Of a stretch of 54,325 nucleotides of DNA, positions 34,224 through 42,948 are shown piece by piece. The DNA lies in the NCBI GenBank assembly GCA_003506895.1, contig DNXO01000034.1:106535-160859 (forward strand). Reading direction: 5' to 3'. Position 1 is the first letter of the stretch, and each line of letters opens with the position of its first letter. Position numbers and translations under genes: made by a program. The DNA comes from Acetobacteraceae bacterium (GTDB lineage: Bacteria; Pseudomonadota; Alphaproteobacteria; Acetobacterales; Acetobacteraceae). Under the pieces are notes generated by a model. That model was given only the letters and a program-made list of their open reading frames with translations, was not told where the DNA came from and did no database searches.

Positions 34224-35015
34224 CTAGCGCCCCTTGTAAACCGGCTTGCGCTTTTCGTTGAACGCCGCGATCCCCTCGCGACGGTCGTCGGTCGGAACCA
34301 TCCGGTTGTAGGCCTCGATCTCAAACATCATGCCGGTTTGGAGGTCTGTGTTCAAACCCATGTTGACGGACTGCTTGATCTGGCGCGTGGAGATCGGCGC
34401 GTTACCGGCGATGACGGCGGCGGTTTCCAGCGCTTCCGCGACCAGCGTTTCAGCCTTGCAGATGCGGTTGATCATTCCCCAATCATAGGCCTGCTGCACG
34501 TTGAAGGGGCGCCCAGTCAGCAGGATTTCCTTGGCCCTGCGGCCACCCACCGCGCGTGGCAGGTTTTGCGTCCCGCCGGCACCGGGCATGATACCCAAGG
34601 TGACCTCGGTCAACGCGAAGCGGGCATGTTCGGCGGCATAGATGAAGTCGGCACAGAGAGAGATTTCCATTCCTCCGGCGTAGGCGGCGCCGTTCACGGC
34701 GGCGATGATCGGCACCGGGCAGCCGACCATCGCGCGGATCATCCGCTCAAAGATCAGGTGCTGATCTTGCCACATCTCATCGGTCATGCCGTTGCGCTGC
34801 TTCAGGTCGCCGCCGGCGCAAAAGGCTTTGGTCCCCGCCCCGGTCAGCACGATGCAGCGCTGCTTGTTGGGGGCGGCGCAGAAGCCGTCGAACACCTCCA
34901 GCAGGTCGAGGCCCATCTGGGTGTTCATCGCGTTGGCGACCTCGGGTCGGCTCAGTGTCACCAGGACGGTGTGTTCCTGGGGGTGTTCGACCGTGATTGT
35001 TTCGTATGTCTTCAT
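34224..35015 (-). CDS. Enoyl-CoA hydratase/isomerase family protein
   Basis: 263 residues from ATG 35015, which overlaps the preceding stop (ATGA); longer in-frame reading upstream is the antisense-like shadow of the serine hydrolase gene. Oxyanion-hole segments are AFCAGGDLKQRNG (about 65-78) and NGAAYAGGMEISLCADFIYAAEHARFALTEVTLGIMPGAGGTQNLPRAVG. The Glu of LTEVTLGIMPGAGG is present, favouring hydratase activity. It acts on a CoA thioester made elsewhere, as no CoA ligase is in the operon. Confidence 0.93.
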   Translation of the reverse strand: MKTYETITVEHPQEHTVLVTLSRPEVANAMNTQMGLDLLEVFDGFCAAPNKQRCIVLTGAGTKAFCAGGDLKQRNGMTDEMWQDQHLIFERMIRAMVGCPVPIIAAVNGAAYAGGMEISLCADFIYAAEHARFALTEVTLGIMPGAGGTQNLPRAVGGRRAKEILLTGRPFNVQQAYDWGMINRICKAETLVAEALETAAVIAGNAPISTRQIKQSVNMGLNTDLQTGMMFEIEAYNRMVPTDDRREGIAAFNEKRKPVYKGR

Positions 35016-36127
35016 TCTACCACTGCCTGCATGATCAATCGGATAAACGTGTCCATCGCGGTGGGATCGCACCAGCGCAGCACCGCGACGATTTCTTGGT
35101 CTGGCGCAATCCAGGTCAGATTGCCACCCGCGCCGGACGCAAAGAAACTGTTTGCCGGCCCGCTGGCGTAGCGGGCGTTGTTGGTGTTCAGCCACCACAA
35201 CAGTCCATACACCGGATTGAGCGCGCAGGGGCGGATCGAGTCCTCGACCCAGCTTTCCGGCAGGATGCGCTTGCCGTTCCACTCGCCCTTTCGCAGCATC
35301 AACAGGCCGATGCGGGCCTGGTCCTCGGCATGGATCAGCATCCCGCCACCCCAATGGGTGCCGCCGGAGACACTTTCGATCATGCGCCCGCCGACCTCCA
35401 CGGAGGAGGAGCTGTAGCCGTGCCACGACCAGTCTTGCGAGGCGCCGATCGGGTCCATGATGCGTTCGCGGAATACGTCCGGCAGTGGGCGGCGGAAGCG
35501 GCGCAGCAGCGCCAGACTTAGCCGGTTGACGCGGACGTCGTTGTATTCCCAATGCTGGCCGGGCGCTTTCAAGGGTCGCGGGTCGCCCTTACGGCCCTTG
35601 CCTTCCAGGCCCAGGTTGCGGTTGCGGTCGATCAGGTCGGATTTGCCGAACAGTTCGCCTTCCCATTCGGATGTGTTCTGCAACAAATGGCGCCAGGTGA
35701 TCGAGCGGTTCTGCTCGCTGTCGAAACCGCCGTCATCAACAGTATGGCGGACGGGTTCGTCCAGATCGCCGATCAGGCCGTCCATGACGGCAATGCCGGC
35801 CAACATGCTGAGGTAGCTTTTGGCGGCGGAGAAGGTGAAGTCGGCTTGCTCGGTGTCGCCCCAGGCGGCGATCTTGAAGCCGCGCCGAAGCACCAATCCG
35901 TTGGCCGGGCCGCGGGGACGAACCGGGCCGAGGACCTGATTATACGGGGGCGGTTCGAAGAAGCCGCTTTCCAGGTGAAGGCGCAGATCGTAGGGCCACG
36001 GGGTTTCGTTTTCCGTCGCGAAATGGGCGGCTTCTTCCAGCCACATCCAGTGCATGCCGGCGACGTCCGCCGGAGCTTCCGGCCACGGCGTTCCGTGCGG
36101 CGGCGGTACGATCGACGGCAACTCCAT
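35012..36127 (-). CDS. Serine hydrolase, class C beta-lactamase-like
   Basis: 371 residues. The nucleophile motif SxxK is Ser100-Ala-Ala-Lys103 (TFSAAKSYLSM), and the tyrosine motif is Tyr195-Asn196-Asp (WEYNDVRVN). GTHWGGGMLIHAEDQARIGLLMLRKGEWNGKRIL is the usual C-terminal part. No signal peptide, so probably a cytosolic esterase or amidase rather than a drug-resistance lactamase. First gene of the minus-strand operon that runs to 30531. Confidence 0.9.
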   Translation of the reverse strand: MELPSIVPPPHGTPWPEAPADVAGMHWMWLEEAAHFATENETPWPYDLRLHLESGFFEPPPYNQVLGPVRPRGPANGLVLRRGFKIAAWGDTEQADFTFSAAKSYLSMLAGIAVMDGLIGDLDEPVRHTVDDGGFDSEQNRSITWRHLLQNTSEWEGELFGKSDLIDRNRNLGLEGKGRKGDPRPLKAPGQHWEYNDVRVNRLSLALLRRFRRPLPDVFRERIMDPIGASQDWSWHGYSSSSVEVGGRMIESVSGGTHWGGGMLIHAEDQARIGLLMLRKGEWNGKRILPESWVEDSIRPCALNPVYGLLWWLNTNNARYASGPANSFFASGAGGNLTWIAPDQEIVAVLRWCDPTAMDTFIRLIMQAVVE

Positions 36128-36203
36128 GCAAGCGCTTCCTTCCCAAATCAGGCGTCCGGACTATGGCGCCCGATGGGGAATGTGCATAGAGCGGCTGGGC
36201 TCG

Positions 36204-36770
36204 CTATCCGGCTGGTTCGCGCAACCGGTCATGGTCCGCCTTCGTATCCACATCGGACAAGGTGCGGAGGAAAGCGACGCGGTGGCAGCGAAATTGCCCC
36301 AGCGTATCGGCCAGGGCATGTTCGGTGGACCAGCGGGAATGGCCGAACAGATCGGACGGGCGGCGCGGTCCCAGAGCGATCAGCCAGTAGCCTCCGTCCG
36401 CCGCGGGACCGAAGACGGCGTCCTTGGAACCCAACAGACGGAAGGCAGCTTGGACGTCGGTGGCGCGGGCTTCTGGGATGTCGCACCCTATCAGGGCCAC
36501 ATGGCGATACCGCGCCAGTGCCCGGGCCATACGGTGGCCAAGATCACCCGAGCCTTGGGGGATCATCGGCACCGGCAATCGCATCCGCGCCCGGTCGGGC
36601 GTCAGGGCAACAAGGACGTTCAAGCGGCTTTTCTTCAAGTCCCTGACCAGCGCCGTCAACGTGGCGGTGTGGAAGCGCAGGGCGGCGCGATCCCCGATCT
36701 CCCGCGCCAGGCGACGCTTCACCGCCCCCAATCGTGGCGCCCGGGCGAAGACAATCACAGTGGGCTTCAT
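36204..36770 (-). CDS. TIGR04282-like glycosyltransferase (DUF2064)
   Basis: 188 residues from ATG 36770, which overlaps the upstream stop (ATGA). VIVFARAPRLGAVKRRLAREIG at the start and PAADGGYWLIALGP (about 121-134), with LIGCDIPE, define the DUF2064 nucleotidyl/glycosyltransferase family. It is routinely paired with the TIGR04283-type glycosyltransferase, as here. The name of these families mentions arsenosugar synthesis, but the pair is widespread in bacteria without arsenic genes, and none are visible here. Confidence 0.9.
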   Translation of the reverse strand: MKPTVIVFARAPRLGAVKRRLAREIGDRAALRFHTATLTALVRDLKKSRLNVLVALTPDRARMRLPVPMIPQGSGDLGHRMARALARYRHVALIGCDIPEARATDVQAAFRLLGSKDAVFGPAADGGYWLIALGPRRPSDLFGHSRWSTEHALADTLGQFRCHRVAFLRTLSDVDTKADHDRLREPAG

Positions 36771-37414
36771 CCGTACAAGCGACGGATCAACGGCAGCGGA
36801 ACGCCGGCGAACCATAGTGCCAGGCAGCCCAGATTGCGGGCGGAGCGCCGCAGGTAGCCCTGACGCTCCCACTTCGCGGCCGACGTCCTGGCATCCGCCG
36901 GGAGCGCAACCAGGCGGCGGCGGCCAAGGCGGCGAATCAGGTCCACATCCTCCATTAGCGGCAGGTTGCTCATTCCACCGACACTGGCAAGCAAGTGCTT
37001 ATGGATCAGTAACCCCTGGTCGCCGTAGGGCAGGCCCAGAACCCTGCAACGCCACGCGACCAGACGCTCAAGACGGCGGGCGCGCGGGTCGGCACTGTCC
37101 AGCACGAAGCGGAAGTAGCCGGCCTTCCCCGGGTCGGTATGCAGCGCGGCGCGCCAGCCGGGCGCCAAGACCGTGTCGGCGTGGAGCAACAGCAGCCACG
37201 GGTGGGTGGCAGCCTGGATTCCGATGGCGAGTTGAGAGCCTCGGCCTGTCGGGGCGTTCAGAACGCGGGTGTTCGTGGCGGCGGCGGTCGTGCCGTCGGT
37301 ACTGCCGCCGTCAACGACGATGATCTCAGCGCCGTCGCCCAACGCCGCCAGGGTTGCTGGCAGATAGGGGGCGGCGTTCAGGGTTGGGATGATGACGGTC
37401 AGATCGTTGGGCAT
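36767..37414 (-). CDS. TIGR04283-like family 2 glycosyltransferase
   Basis: 215 residues, a compact GT-A fold. TVIIPTLNAAPYLPATLAAL at the N-terminus, VDGGSTDGT (about 35-43), the DxD-type HADT (LLHADTVLAPGW) and GDQGLLIHKHLLASVGG (about 131-148) are present. It is 4 bp upstream-overlapping with the DUF2064 gene, so both are made together. Substrate unknown. Confidence 0.92.
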   Translation of the reverse strand: MPNDLTVIIPTLNAAPYLPATLAALGDGAEIIVVDGGSTDGTTAAATNTRVLNAPTGRGSQLAIGIQAATHPWLLLLHADTVLAPGWRAALHTDPGKAGYFRFVLDSADPRARRLERLVAWRCRVLGLPYGDQGLLIHKHLLASVGGMSNLPLMEDVDLIRRLGRRRLVALPADARTSAAKWERQGYLRRSARNLGCLALWFAGVPLPLIRRLYG

Positions 37415-37488
37415 GGGGCGTTAACCGACGCTTAATCTACTGGTGGGCATGATGCTTGAGGAAATTCTTTCAAAAGGAGGGTGCGTCC

Positions 37489-37516
37489 TTGACGTATATC
37501 GGTCTTTGACGTATAT
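37489..37516. promoter_or_regulatory. Direct repeat TTGACGTATAT x2 before the toxin gene
   Basis: TTGACGTATAT occurs at 37489-37499 and 37506-37516, 17 bp apart. The first copy's TTGACG with TATATG (37512-37517) gives a -35/-10-like pair with 17-bp spacing. Toxin-antitoxin operons are usually repressed by the antitoxin at repeats of this kind. The element overlaps the predicted toxin start, so either the start or the promoter reading must be refined. Confidence 0.5.
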
Positions 37517-37811
37517 GATGATTGCACCGGTCGAGAGGACGTTCGAATGGGACCCGGACAAAAGCAACACAAACCAGCTTAATCGGGGTTTACCATTCGA
37601 TCTGGCGGTCTTGCTATTCGAACGGCCAACACTCGAACAGCCGGACATACGATTCGACTACAGTGAAGACCGAACGGTTGCGATCGGGATGATCGGCCAG
37701 ACGGTTCTGGTGTGCGTCTATACGGATAAGGTCGGGGCCCGGCGGATTATCAGCCTGCGCCCGGCGAACAGGAGAGAGCGTGATGTCTATTGTGCGGCGT
37801 TCCAAAACTAG
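37515..37811 (+). CDS. brnT: BrnT family toxin
   Basis: 98 residues from ATG 37515 (a second ATG follows at 37518); in-frame codons upstream to 37443 are open but not family-like. FEWDPDKSNTNQLNRGLPFDLAVLLFE is the BrnT N-terminal signature, and VCVYTDKVGARRIISLRPANRRERDVY is the C-terminal RNase-like core. BrnT is a ribonuclease toxin that blocks translation until bound by its antitoxin. It overlaps the antitoxin gene by about 30 bp, the usual coupled arrangement with toxin first. Confidence 0.88.
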   Translation: MMIAPVERTFEWDPDKSNTNQLNRGLPFDLAVLLFERPTLEQPDIRFDYSEDRTVAIGMIGQTVLVCVYTDKVGARRIISLRPANRRERDVYCAAFQN

Positions 37812-38157
37812 CCTCAGCGAAACCGAAGCGGCTCGGTTGATCGATCTGGCCCAAAGCCGGACCTTCACCGAAACCGAAATCGACGCCATGGCCGCCACGG
37901 ATGACAGCGTCTGGACCGATGAAAATCTGGCCAACGCGACGCATGTCTATCCGGTCCAAACCCCCGAGGATGTGCGGGATCTACGCACGCGGATGGGGCT
38001 TAGCCAGGCGCAGTTCGCCCAGAAGTTCGGCCTGACACTGGATACCGTGCAGCAGTACGAACAAGGGCGGCGCCGGCCGTCTGGCCCGGCCTCGACCCTG
38101 TTGCGGGTGATCGAAGCCGAACCGGACGCGGTGGTGCGGGCGTTGAAGCGGCGCTAA
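37783..38157 (+). CDS. HTH (XRE-type) antitoxin paired with BrnT
   Basis: 124 residues from ATG 37783 (a GTG directly precedes it). The N-terminal part TETEIDAMAATDDSVWTDENLANA resembles BrnA, and the C-terminal part is an XRE helix-turn-helix (DLRTRMGLSQAQFAQKFGLTLDTVQQYEQGRRRPSGPA). This replaces the ribbon-helix-helix DNA-binding part of classical BrnA, so the antitoxin should bind DNA in a different way. Ends 3 bp before the convergent dehydrogenase gene. Confidence 0.87.
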   Translation: MSIVRRSKTSLSETEAARLIDLAQSRTFTETEIDAMAATDDSVWTDENLANATHVYPVQTPEDVRDLRTRMGLSQAQFAQKFGLTLDTVQQYEQGRRRPSGPASTLLRVIEAEPDAVVRALKRR

Positions 38158-38160
38158 GCG

Positions 38161-39147
38161 CTACTTCAGCACCTCGGGGTTCGTGACCCGCACCGGCTTG
38201 CCGTCCATGAACGCCATCGCGTTCTCGATCATTTGCGGATAGAAACCATCCCAGGTTTCCTTCACGCAATAGCCCAGATGCGGGCTCAGCATCGTGTTCG
38301 GCGCATTACGCAGCGGATGACCGGCCGGCAGCGGCTCGCGATCGTAAACATCCAGCGCGGCGACGATCTTGTTGGCGTGCAACGCCTCCAGCATCGCCGC
38401 CTCGTCGATGATCGGGCCGCGGGAGGTGTTCACGATGATCGCACCTTGCTTCATCCGGGCGATGTCCGCCTTGCCCACCAGGCCGCGACTGCGGTCTGAC
38501 AGCACCATATGGATGCTGATGGCGTCGGATGTGGACATCAGTTCCTCCTTGGAGACAGCCTTGACCCCGACCTCGGCGGCGCGTTCGGGCTTCAGGTTCT
38601 GGCTCCAGGCGATGACGTCCATGCGTAGCGCCTTGCCGTAGCCCGCCATGTAGGCGCCCAGCTTGCCCAGTCCGATCAAGCCGAGCGTCTTGCCGGCGAG
38701 GCCGATGCCGACCGGAACGCCCATCTGGAAGCCGCCTGCCCGCATGTTGGCATCGCCAACCGCCAGACCGCGCGCGGCGCCGATCAGCAGGCCAAGTGCC
38801 AGTTCGGCAGTGGCCGAATCGTTGTAGCCGCCGCCCTGGGTGCAGCACACGGGGATGCCGCGCGCCGTGCAGGCCGGGGTATCGAGCGAAAGGTTGCGCG
38901 CACCAGTCATGCCGAGCATCCGCAGTTTCGGCAGGCGGTTGATCAGACTGCCGGGCAGCGGCGTGCGCTCGCGCATCGACAGAACGATGTCGAAATCGGC
39001 GAGTTTGGCGACCGCGTCATCCTGATCGGCGAAGGCATCCTGGAAGAATACGACGTCCGCCCGGGCCTGCAGCGGTGCCCAGTCGGCGGCGCCGCGGGCG
39101 ACACCCTGCCAGTCATCAAGCACGGCGATTCGGGTCATGTTGGTCAT
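38161..39147 (-). CDS. D-isomer-specific 2-hydroxyacid dehydrogenase
   Basis: 328 residues from ATG 39147, with GGAGG upstream; the open frame before it is not conserved. The NAD-binding motif GLIGLGKLGAYMAGYGKALRM is at about 153-172. Catalytic residues: Arg in MVLSDRSRGLVG (about 230), Glu in DVYDREPLP, and His in SPHLGYCVKETW. It interconverts a 2-oxoacid and a D-2-hydroxyacid using NAD(P)H; substrate unknown. Divergent from the hydroxyacyl-CoA dehydrogenase gene. Confidence 0.92.
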   Translation of the reverse strand: MTNMTRIAVLDDWQGVARGAADWAPLQARADVVFFQDAFADQDDAVAKLADFDIVLSMRERTPLPGSLINRLPKLRMLGMTGARNLSLDTPACTARGIPVCCTQGGGYNDSATAELALGLLIGAARGLAVGDANMRAGGFQMGVPVGIGLAGKTLGLIGLGKLGAYMAGYGKALRMDVIAWSQNLKPERAAEVGVKAVSKEELMSTSDAISIHMVLSDRSRGLVGKADIARMKQGAIIVNTSRGPIIDEAAMLEALHANKIVAALDVYDREPLPAGHPLRNAPNTMLSPHLGYCVKETWDGFYPQMIENAMAFMDGKPVRVTNPEVLK

Positions 39148-39264
39148 TGGCGGGTTCCTCCGGTGTTCGGGGCGGGAAAGTGCAGCGGGGCGTGGGTTCG
39201 TGCAAGCGGTTGCCCGCTCCAGCCTCCTCGTGGCATCTCGGCGCCGCAACGCGGGAGAACCCAA

Positions 39265-40194
39265 ATGACCACTGTCGCCGTCATCGGGGCCGGACTGATC
39301 GGCCGAGCCTGGACTATCGTTTTCGCTCGGGCGGGTTTCGAGGTCCGGTTGTGGGACCAGTTCCCCCAGCAAACGACTCAGGCAATCAGTTTCATCGCCG
39401 ACCGGCTGCCGGAATTACGCGCCGCCGGCCTGCTGGCGGAAGAGCCGGACGTGGTCATGAAGCGCATCCACCCGATGCAGTCGCTTTGGGAGGCGGTGAA
39501 GGGCGTCGAATATATCCAGGAGAACGGACCCGAACGCGCCGATATCAAGAAGCCGCTGTTCGCGGAACTGGAGCGGGCGGCGGACCCGGATACGATCATC
39601 GCGTCGTCGTCCTCGGGCATTCCGGCGAGCGCGTTTACGGAAGAGTTGAAAACCCGGAATCGCTGCCTGATCGCGCATCCGGTCAATCCACCGTATCTGA
39701 TTCCGTTGGTCGAGATATGTCCCGCACCGTGGACAGACGCCGCCGTGGTCGAGAAGACACGGGCGATCATGGTCAAAGCGGGCCAGGTGCCAGCGACGGT
39801 GAAAAAGGAAATCGACGGCTTCGCGCTGAACCGGCTGCAAGGCGCCCTGCTGGCGGAGGCGTTCCGGCTGGTGGCGGATGATGTCATCTCTCCCGCCGAC
39901 CTGGATGCCCTGGTGAAACATGGTTTGGGCCTGCGCTGGAGCTTCATGGGGCCGCTGGAAACGATCGACCTTAACGCACCGGGCGGGCTGGCGGATTACT
40001 GCGATCGGTACGGGCCGCTGTACGCGCTGATGCAGGAACAGATGAAACCACTGGAATGGGACGCCGAACTGGTCGGGCGCCTGCACGCTGCCCGCAGGGC
40101 GGAACTGCCGGCGAATATGCAGGCCATCCGCCAGGAATGGCGTGATCGCCGGCTGATGGCCCTGTTGGCCCATAAGGCGACGCAGGTGGAGTAA
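39265..40194 (+). CDS. 3-hydroxyacyl-CoA dehydrogenase family protein (lambda-crystallin/gulonate dehydrogenase-like)
   Basis: 309 residues from ATG 39265 with GGGAG upstream. The Rossmann motif VAVIGAGLIGRAW (4-16), SSSSGIPASAFTEELKTRNRCLIAHPVNPPYLIPLVEI (about 113-150) with the catalytic His, and the C-terminal NRLQGALLAEAFRLVADDVISPADLD fit the short single-domain members of the family, which act on L-gulonate or carnitine-like hydroxyacids. WSFMGPLETIDLNAPGG supports that subgroup. Confidence 0.92.
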   Translation: MTTVAVIGAGLIGRAWTIVFARAGFEVRLWDQFPQQTTQAISFIADRLPELRAAGLLAEEPDVVMKRIHPMQSLWEAVKGVEYIQENGPERADIKKPLFAELERAADPDTIIASSSSGIPASAFTEELKTRNRCLIAHPVNPPYLIPLVEICPAPWTDAAVVEKTRAIMVKAGQVPATVKKEIDGFALNRLQGALLAEAFRLVADDVISPADLDALVKHGLGLRWSFMGPLETIDLNAPGGLADYCDRYGPLYALMQEQMKPLEWDAELVGRLHAARRAELPANMQAIRQEWRDRRLMALLAHKATQVE

Positions 40195-40271
40195 CCAACG
40201 ATCCGGCGCCGTTAACGAATTATTAGTAATCGTCGTGCGTGAATACCGCCGAATTTCGCGGCAGGTGCGAC

Positions 40272-42008
40272 ATGGATTTCCAGGCGTTGGTAAGGACGAC
40301 GGAGGCGGTCGGCTCCGGCCGCGGGCTTCCGCCGGTCATTGCGTTGTATCGGGACTGGATCGCGGCCCAGCCTGACGGGACCCCGGATCGACACTGCGCG
40401 TGGTTCAATCTGGGTACCGAACTCGGCCATGCCGACGCGCCGGCCGAGGCGATGGCGGCCTACCAGCAGGCGCTGGCCTTGCATCCTGGATTCGCGCCGG
40501 CGGCGGTGAACCTCGGCCTGTTGCTGGAGCGGCATGGACAGCCGGCTACGGCGCTCTCGGTTTGGAGGGATGCGATCCAGCCGGACGATTCGCGGATCGC
40601 GCTGCTGAACCAGCGGGCAAGGTTGCTGGAGACGTCAGGAGAGTTGGCGGAAGCGGCAAATTGCCTGCGGGCAAGTCTGTTGACCCGGCATGACCAGCCG
40701 GATGCAGTGCAGCACTGGCTGCATCTGCGCCAGAAGATGTGCCAATGGCCGGTTTTGGATGAGAGTATTCCAGGCCTGTCGCGGGATGATCTGCTGACCC
40801 AGTCCGGGCCGCTGGCGGCACTGGCGTTAACCGACGATGTGGCGACGCAACGTGCGATCGCGGCGAACTGGGTCGCGCGGAAAACGGAGGCAAAGCCCCG
40901 GCTGGCACCGATTGGCGGTTACCGGCATCAGCGCGTCCGGGTGGGCTATCTGTCGTCGGATTTCTGCAGCCATGCCATGAGCTACCTGATCGCGGAGCTG
41001 TTCGAGCGTCACGACCGCCAAAGGTTTGAGATTTATGGCTACTGCGCCAGCCCGGACGACGGCAGCGCGATCCGGGATCGGGTGATCGCGGCATTCGACC
41101 ATTTCGTCAGCGTGCGGTCTTTATCGGATGAGGCGGCGGCCCGCCTGATACGGGAAGACGAGATCGACCTGTTGATCGACCTGAATGGCCTGACCTCGGG
41201 CGGCAGGTTGCAGATTTTACGCTGGAAGCCCGCCCCGGTGCAGGCGACTTACCTGGGATTTATCGGGCCGGTGCCGGTGCCTGAACTGGATCATCTATTG
41301 TGCGACAACTTCGTGGTGCCTGTTACGCAAGCGGGCCTATATCAGCCGGCACCTCTGGCCATCGAGGGAATTTACCAGGCGAACGACAGCAAACGGATCG
41401 TGGATGCCGCGGCCTTGCGGGCCGATTGCGGGCTGCCGGAAGATCGCTTCGTGTTCTGCTGTTTTTCGAATCATTACAAAATCACCGACACGATGTTCGC
41501 GGCGTGGATGGAAATCTTGCGGCAAGCCGAGGGTTCGGTGTTGTGGCTGGTGGACGACAATCAATGGTCGCGACAGAATCTGCGTTTGCGCGCGATTGTG
41601 GCGGGGATTGATCCCGAGCGGTTGATTTTTGCCGGACGGGTGGATCCGGCCAGGTATATGGGCCGGCTGGCGGCGGCCGATTTGTTTCTGGACACGTTTC
41701 CATACAATGCCGGCACGATCGCCAGCGATGCGGTTCGCATGGGGCTGCCAATGCTAACCCTGGCGGGTCGGTCTTTCGCCTCGCGGATGGCATCCCGGAT
41801 GCTGGTTGCCGTCGGGGCGTTGGAAGGCGTGACCGAGACGGTCGAGGATTACATTTCCGTTGCGGTTCGGATGGCTTTGGACACGGACTGTTATGCTGGC
41901 TACCGGGCGCGGTTCACCCAGGCGGCGTGGGCCGGATCGTTAGGCGATATAGCTGCGTTTACCCGTTGCTTTGAGCAAGCGTTGGAACGCATGCTTGTCC
42001 AAGCGTAG
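40272..42008 (+). CDS. GT41-family (O-GlcNAc transferase/SPINDLY-like) glycosyltransferase with TPRs
   Basis: About 578 residues from ATG 40272 (a GTG at 40239 would add eleven). The N-terminal 210 residues hold TPR-like helices, for example AWFNLGTELGHADAPAEAMAAYQQALALHPG. The catalytic half has the SPINDLY/OGT segments RVGYLSSDFCSHAMSYL, DLLIDLNGLTSGGR, PVQATYLGFIGPVPVPELDHLLCD and FVFCCFSNHYKITDTMFAAWMEIL. Such enzymes attach a sugar to Ser/Thr of proteins. It lies 1.1 kb from the Thr-rich repeat protein. The 3' end overlaps the convergent Sel1 gene by 50 bp. Confidence 0.92.
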   Translation: MDFQALVRTTEAVGSGRGLPPVIALYRDWIAAQPDGTPDRHCAWFNLGTELGHADAPAEAMAAYQQALALHPGFAPAAVNLGLLLERHGQPATALSVWRDAIQPDDSRIALLNQRARLLETSGELAEAANCLRASLLTRHDQPDAVQHWLHLRQKMCQWPVLDESIPGLSRDDLLTQSGPLAALALTDDVATQRAIAANWVARKTEAKPRLAPIGGYRHQRVRVGYLSSDFCSHAMSYLIAELFERHDRQRFEIYGYCASPDDGSAIRDRVIAAFDHFVSVRSLSDEAAARLIREDEIDLLIDLNGLTSGGRLQILRWKPAPVQATYLGFIGPVPVPELDHLLCDNFVVPVTQAGLYQPAPLAIEGIYQANDSKRIVDAAALRADCGLPEDRFVFCCFSNHYKITDTMFAAWMEILRQAEGSVLWLVDDNQWSRQNLRLRAIVAGIDPERLIFAGRVDPARYMGRLAAADLFLDTFPYNAGTIASDAVRMGLPMLTLAGRSFASRMASRMLVAVGALEGVTETVEDYISVAVRMALDTDCYAGYRARFTQAAWAGSLGDIAAFTRCFEQALERMLVQA

Positions 42009-42948
42009 ACAGCGCCTGGGCGGCACCATGGTGCCCGGCCCGGGCGGCACGCTCCAGCCAGGCGATGGCTTCCGTTGGAATGCGAGGCAACGAATCGCCG
42101 CGCGCGTATAGAAATCCAAGCACGGCGGCGGCCTGGGTGTCGCCGGCGACAGCCGCCTTGCGAAGCCAGGTTTCGGCGGTAAATGCGTCTGCCGCGGTGC
42201 CCCGCCCCTCCAGCAGGGCAAAGCCGTAACGGACCTGAGCCTGGGTATGACCGCTGTCGGCCGCCTGCCGGTAATGATCGATCGCGGCGACGAAATCGGA
42301 TTCGCTTTCAGCCACCATGCCCAGAATATGGTGAGCGGCGGCGATGCCCGACGCGGCCGCCCGACGCAGCAGGAATCGCGCCTGGCGGGCCCCTGCCCGG
42401 CTGCCGCCGCGCAGTAATATCAACGCGAGGCCAAGTTGGCCGCGGGCCGAACCGGCCGCGGCCGCATCGCGGTAGAGCGATTCGGCAACGGCTTCATTCC
42501 GATCGGGGCCGTTGGTCAGGATGAAGCCAAGCAGCGCCTTGGCCTCGGTCGATCCCGCGGCGACGGCGCGCCGGCACCAATGCGCGGCGCGGGCCAAATC
42601 CGGCTCTGCCGTCCCGCCGCCAAACAAGCCGGCTTCTATCGTATCGTCCACGCCTTGCAGGGCCAGTTCCGCCAACTGAAGACACGCGTGCGGATCGCCC
42701 GCCCTGGCGGCTCGGTGGAACCATCGAACAGCCTCGTTGATGCTCGGAGGCAAGCCCAGCCCCATCAGGTAGCAACGGCCCAGACGATACTGGGCCCTCG
42801 GAAGACCGGTCATGGCGGCCTTGGCAAAAAGCGTACATGCGCGTGTATGGACATCACGCGAGGCAAGACGATCTGCCAGTGCGAACTGGGCAGAGGCCAC
42901 ACCAAACATAGACAACAAGTGAATACGAATGTAGTTTCCGGAATACAT
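41959..42948 (-). CDS. Sel1-repeat protein
   Basis: 329 residues composed of about seven Sel1-like repeats of roughly 36 residues (such as AQYRLGRCYLMGLGLPPSINEAVRWFHRAARAGDPHA and AQVRYGFALLEGRGTAADAFTAETWLRKAAVAGDTQA). There is no clear signal peptide. Sel1 proteins serve as adaptor scaffolds for protein complexes. AGGA precedes the start. It shares the divergent AT-rich promoter region with the giant repeat gene and converges on the GT41 gene, which places it between the two. Confidence 0.92.
   Translation of the reverse strand: MYSGNYIRIHLLSMFGVASAQFALADRLASRDVHTRACTLFAKAAMTGLPRAQYRLGRCYLMGLGLPPSINEAVRWFHRAARAGDPHACLQLAELALQGVDDTIEAGLFGGGTAEPDLARAAHWCRRAVAAGSTEAKALLGFILTNGPDRNEAVAESLYRDAAAAGSARGQLGLALILLRGGSRAGARQARFLLRRAAASGIAAAHHILGMVAESESDFVAAIDHYRQAADSGHTQAQVRYGFALLEGRGTAADAFTAETWLRKAAVAGDTQAAAVLGFLYARGDSLPRIPTEAIAWLERAARAGHHGAAQALSTLGQACVPTLAQSNG

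Noticed and set aside
35012..36127. Beta-lactamase resistance gene
   Set aside because: No signal peptide, operon of catabolic enzymes, and only the broad serine-hydrolase motifs are present.
36204..37414. Arsenosugar biosynthesis locus
   Set aside because: The two families carry that label, but no ars genes or SAM-dependent arsenic methyltransferase are nearby, and the pair is common elsewhere.
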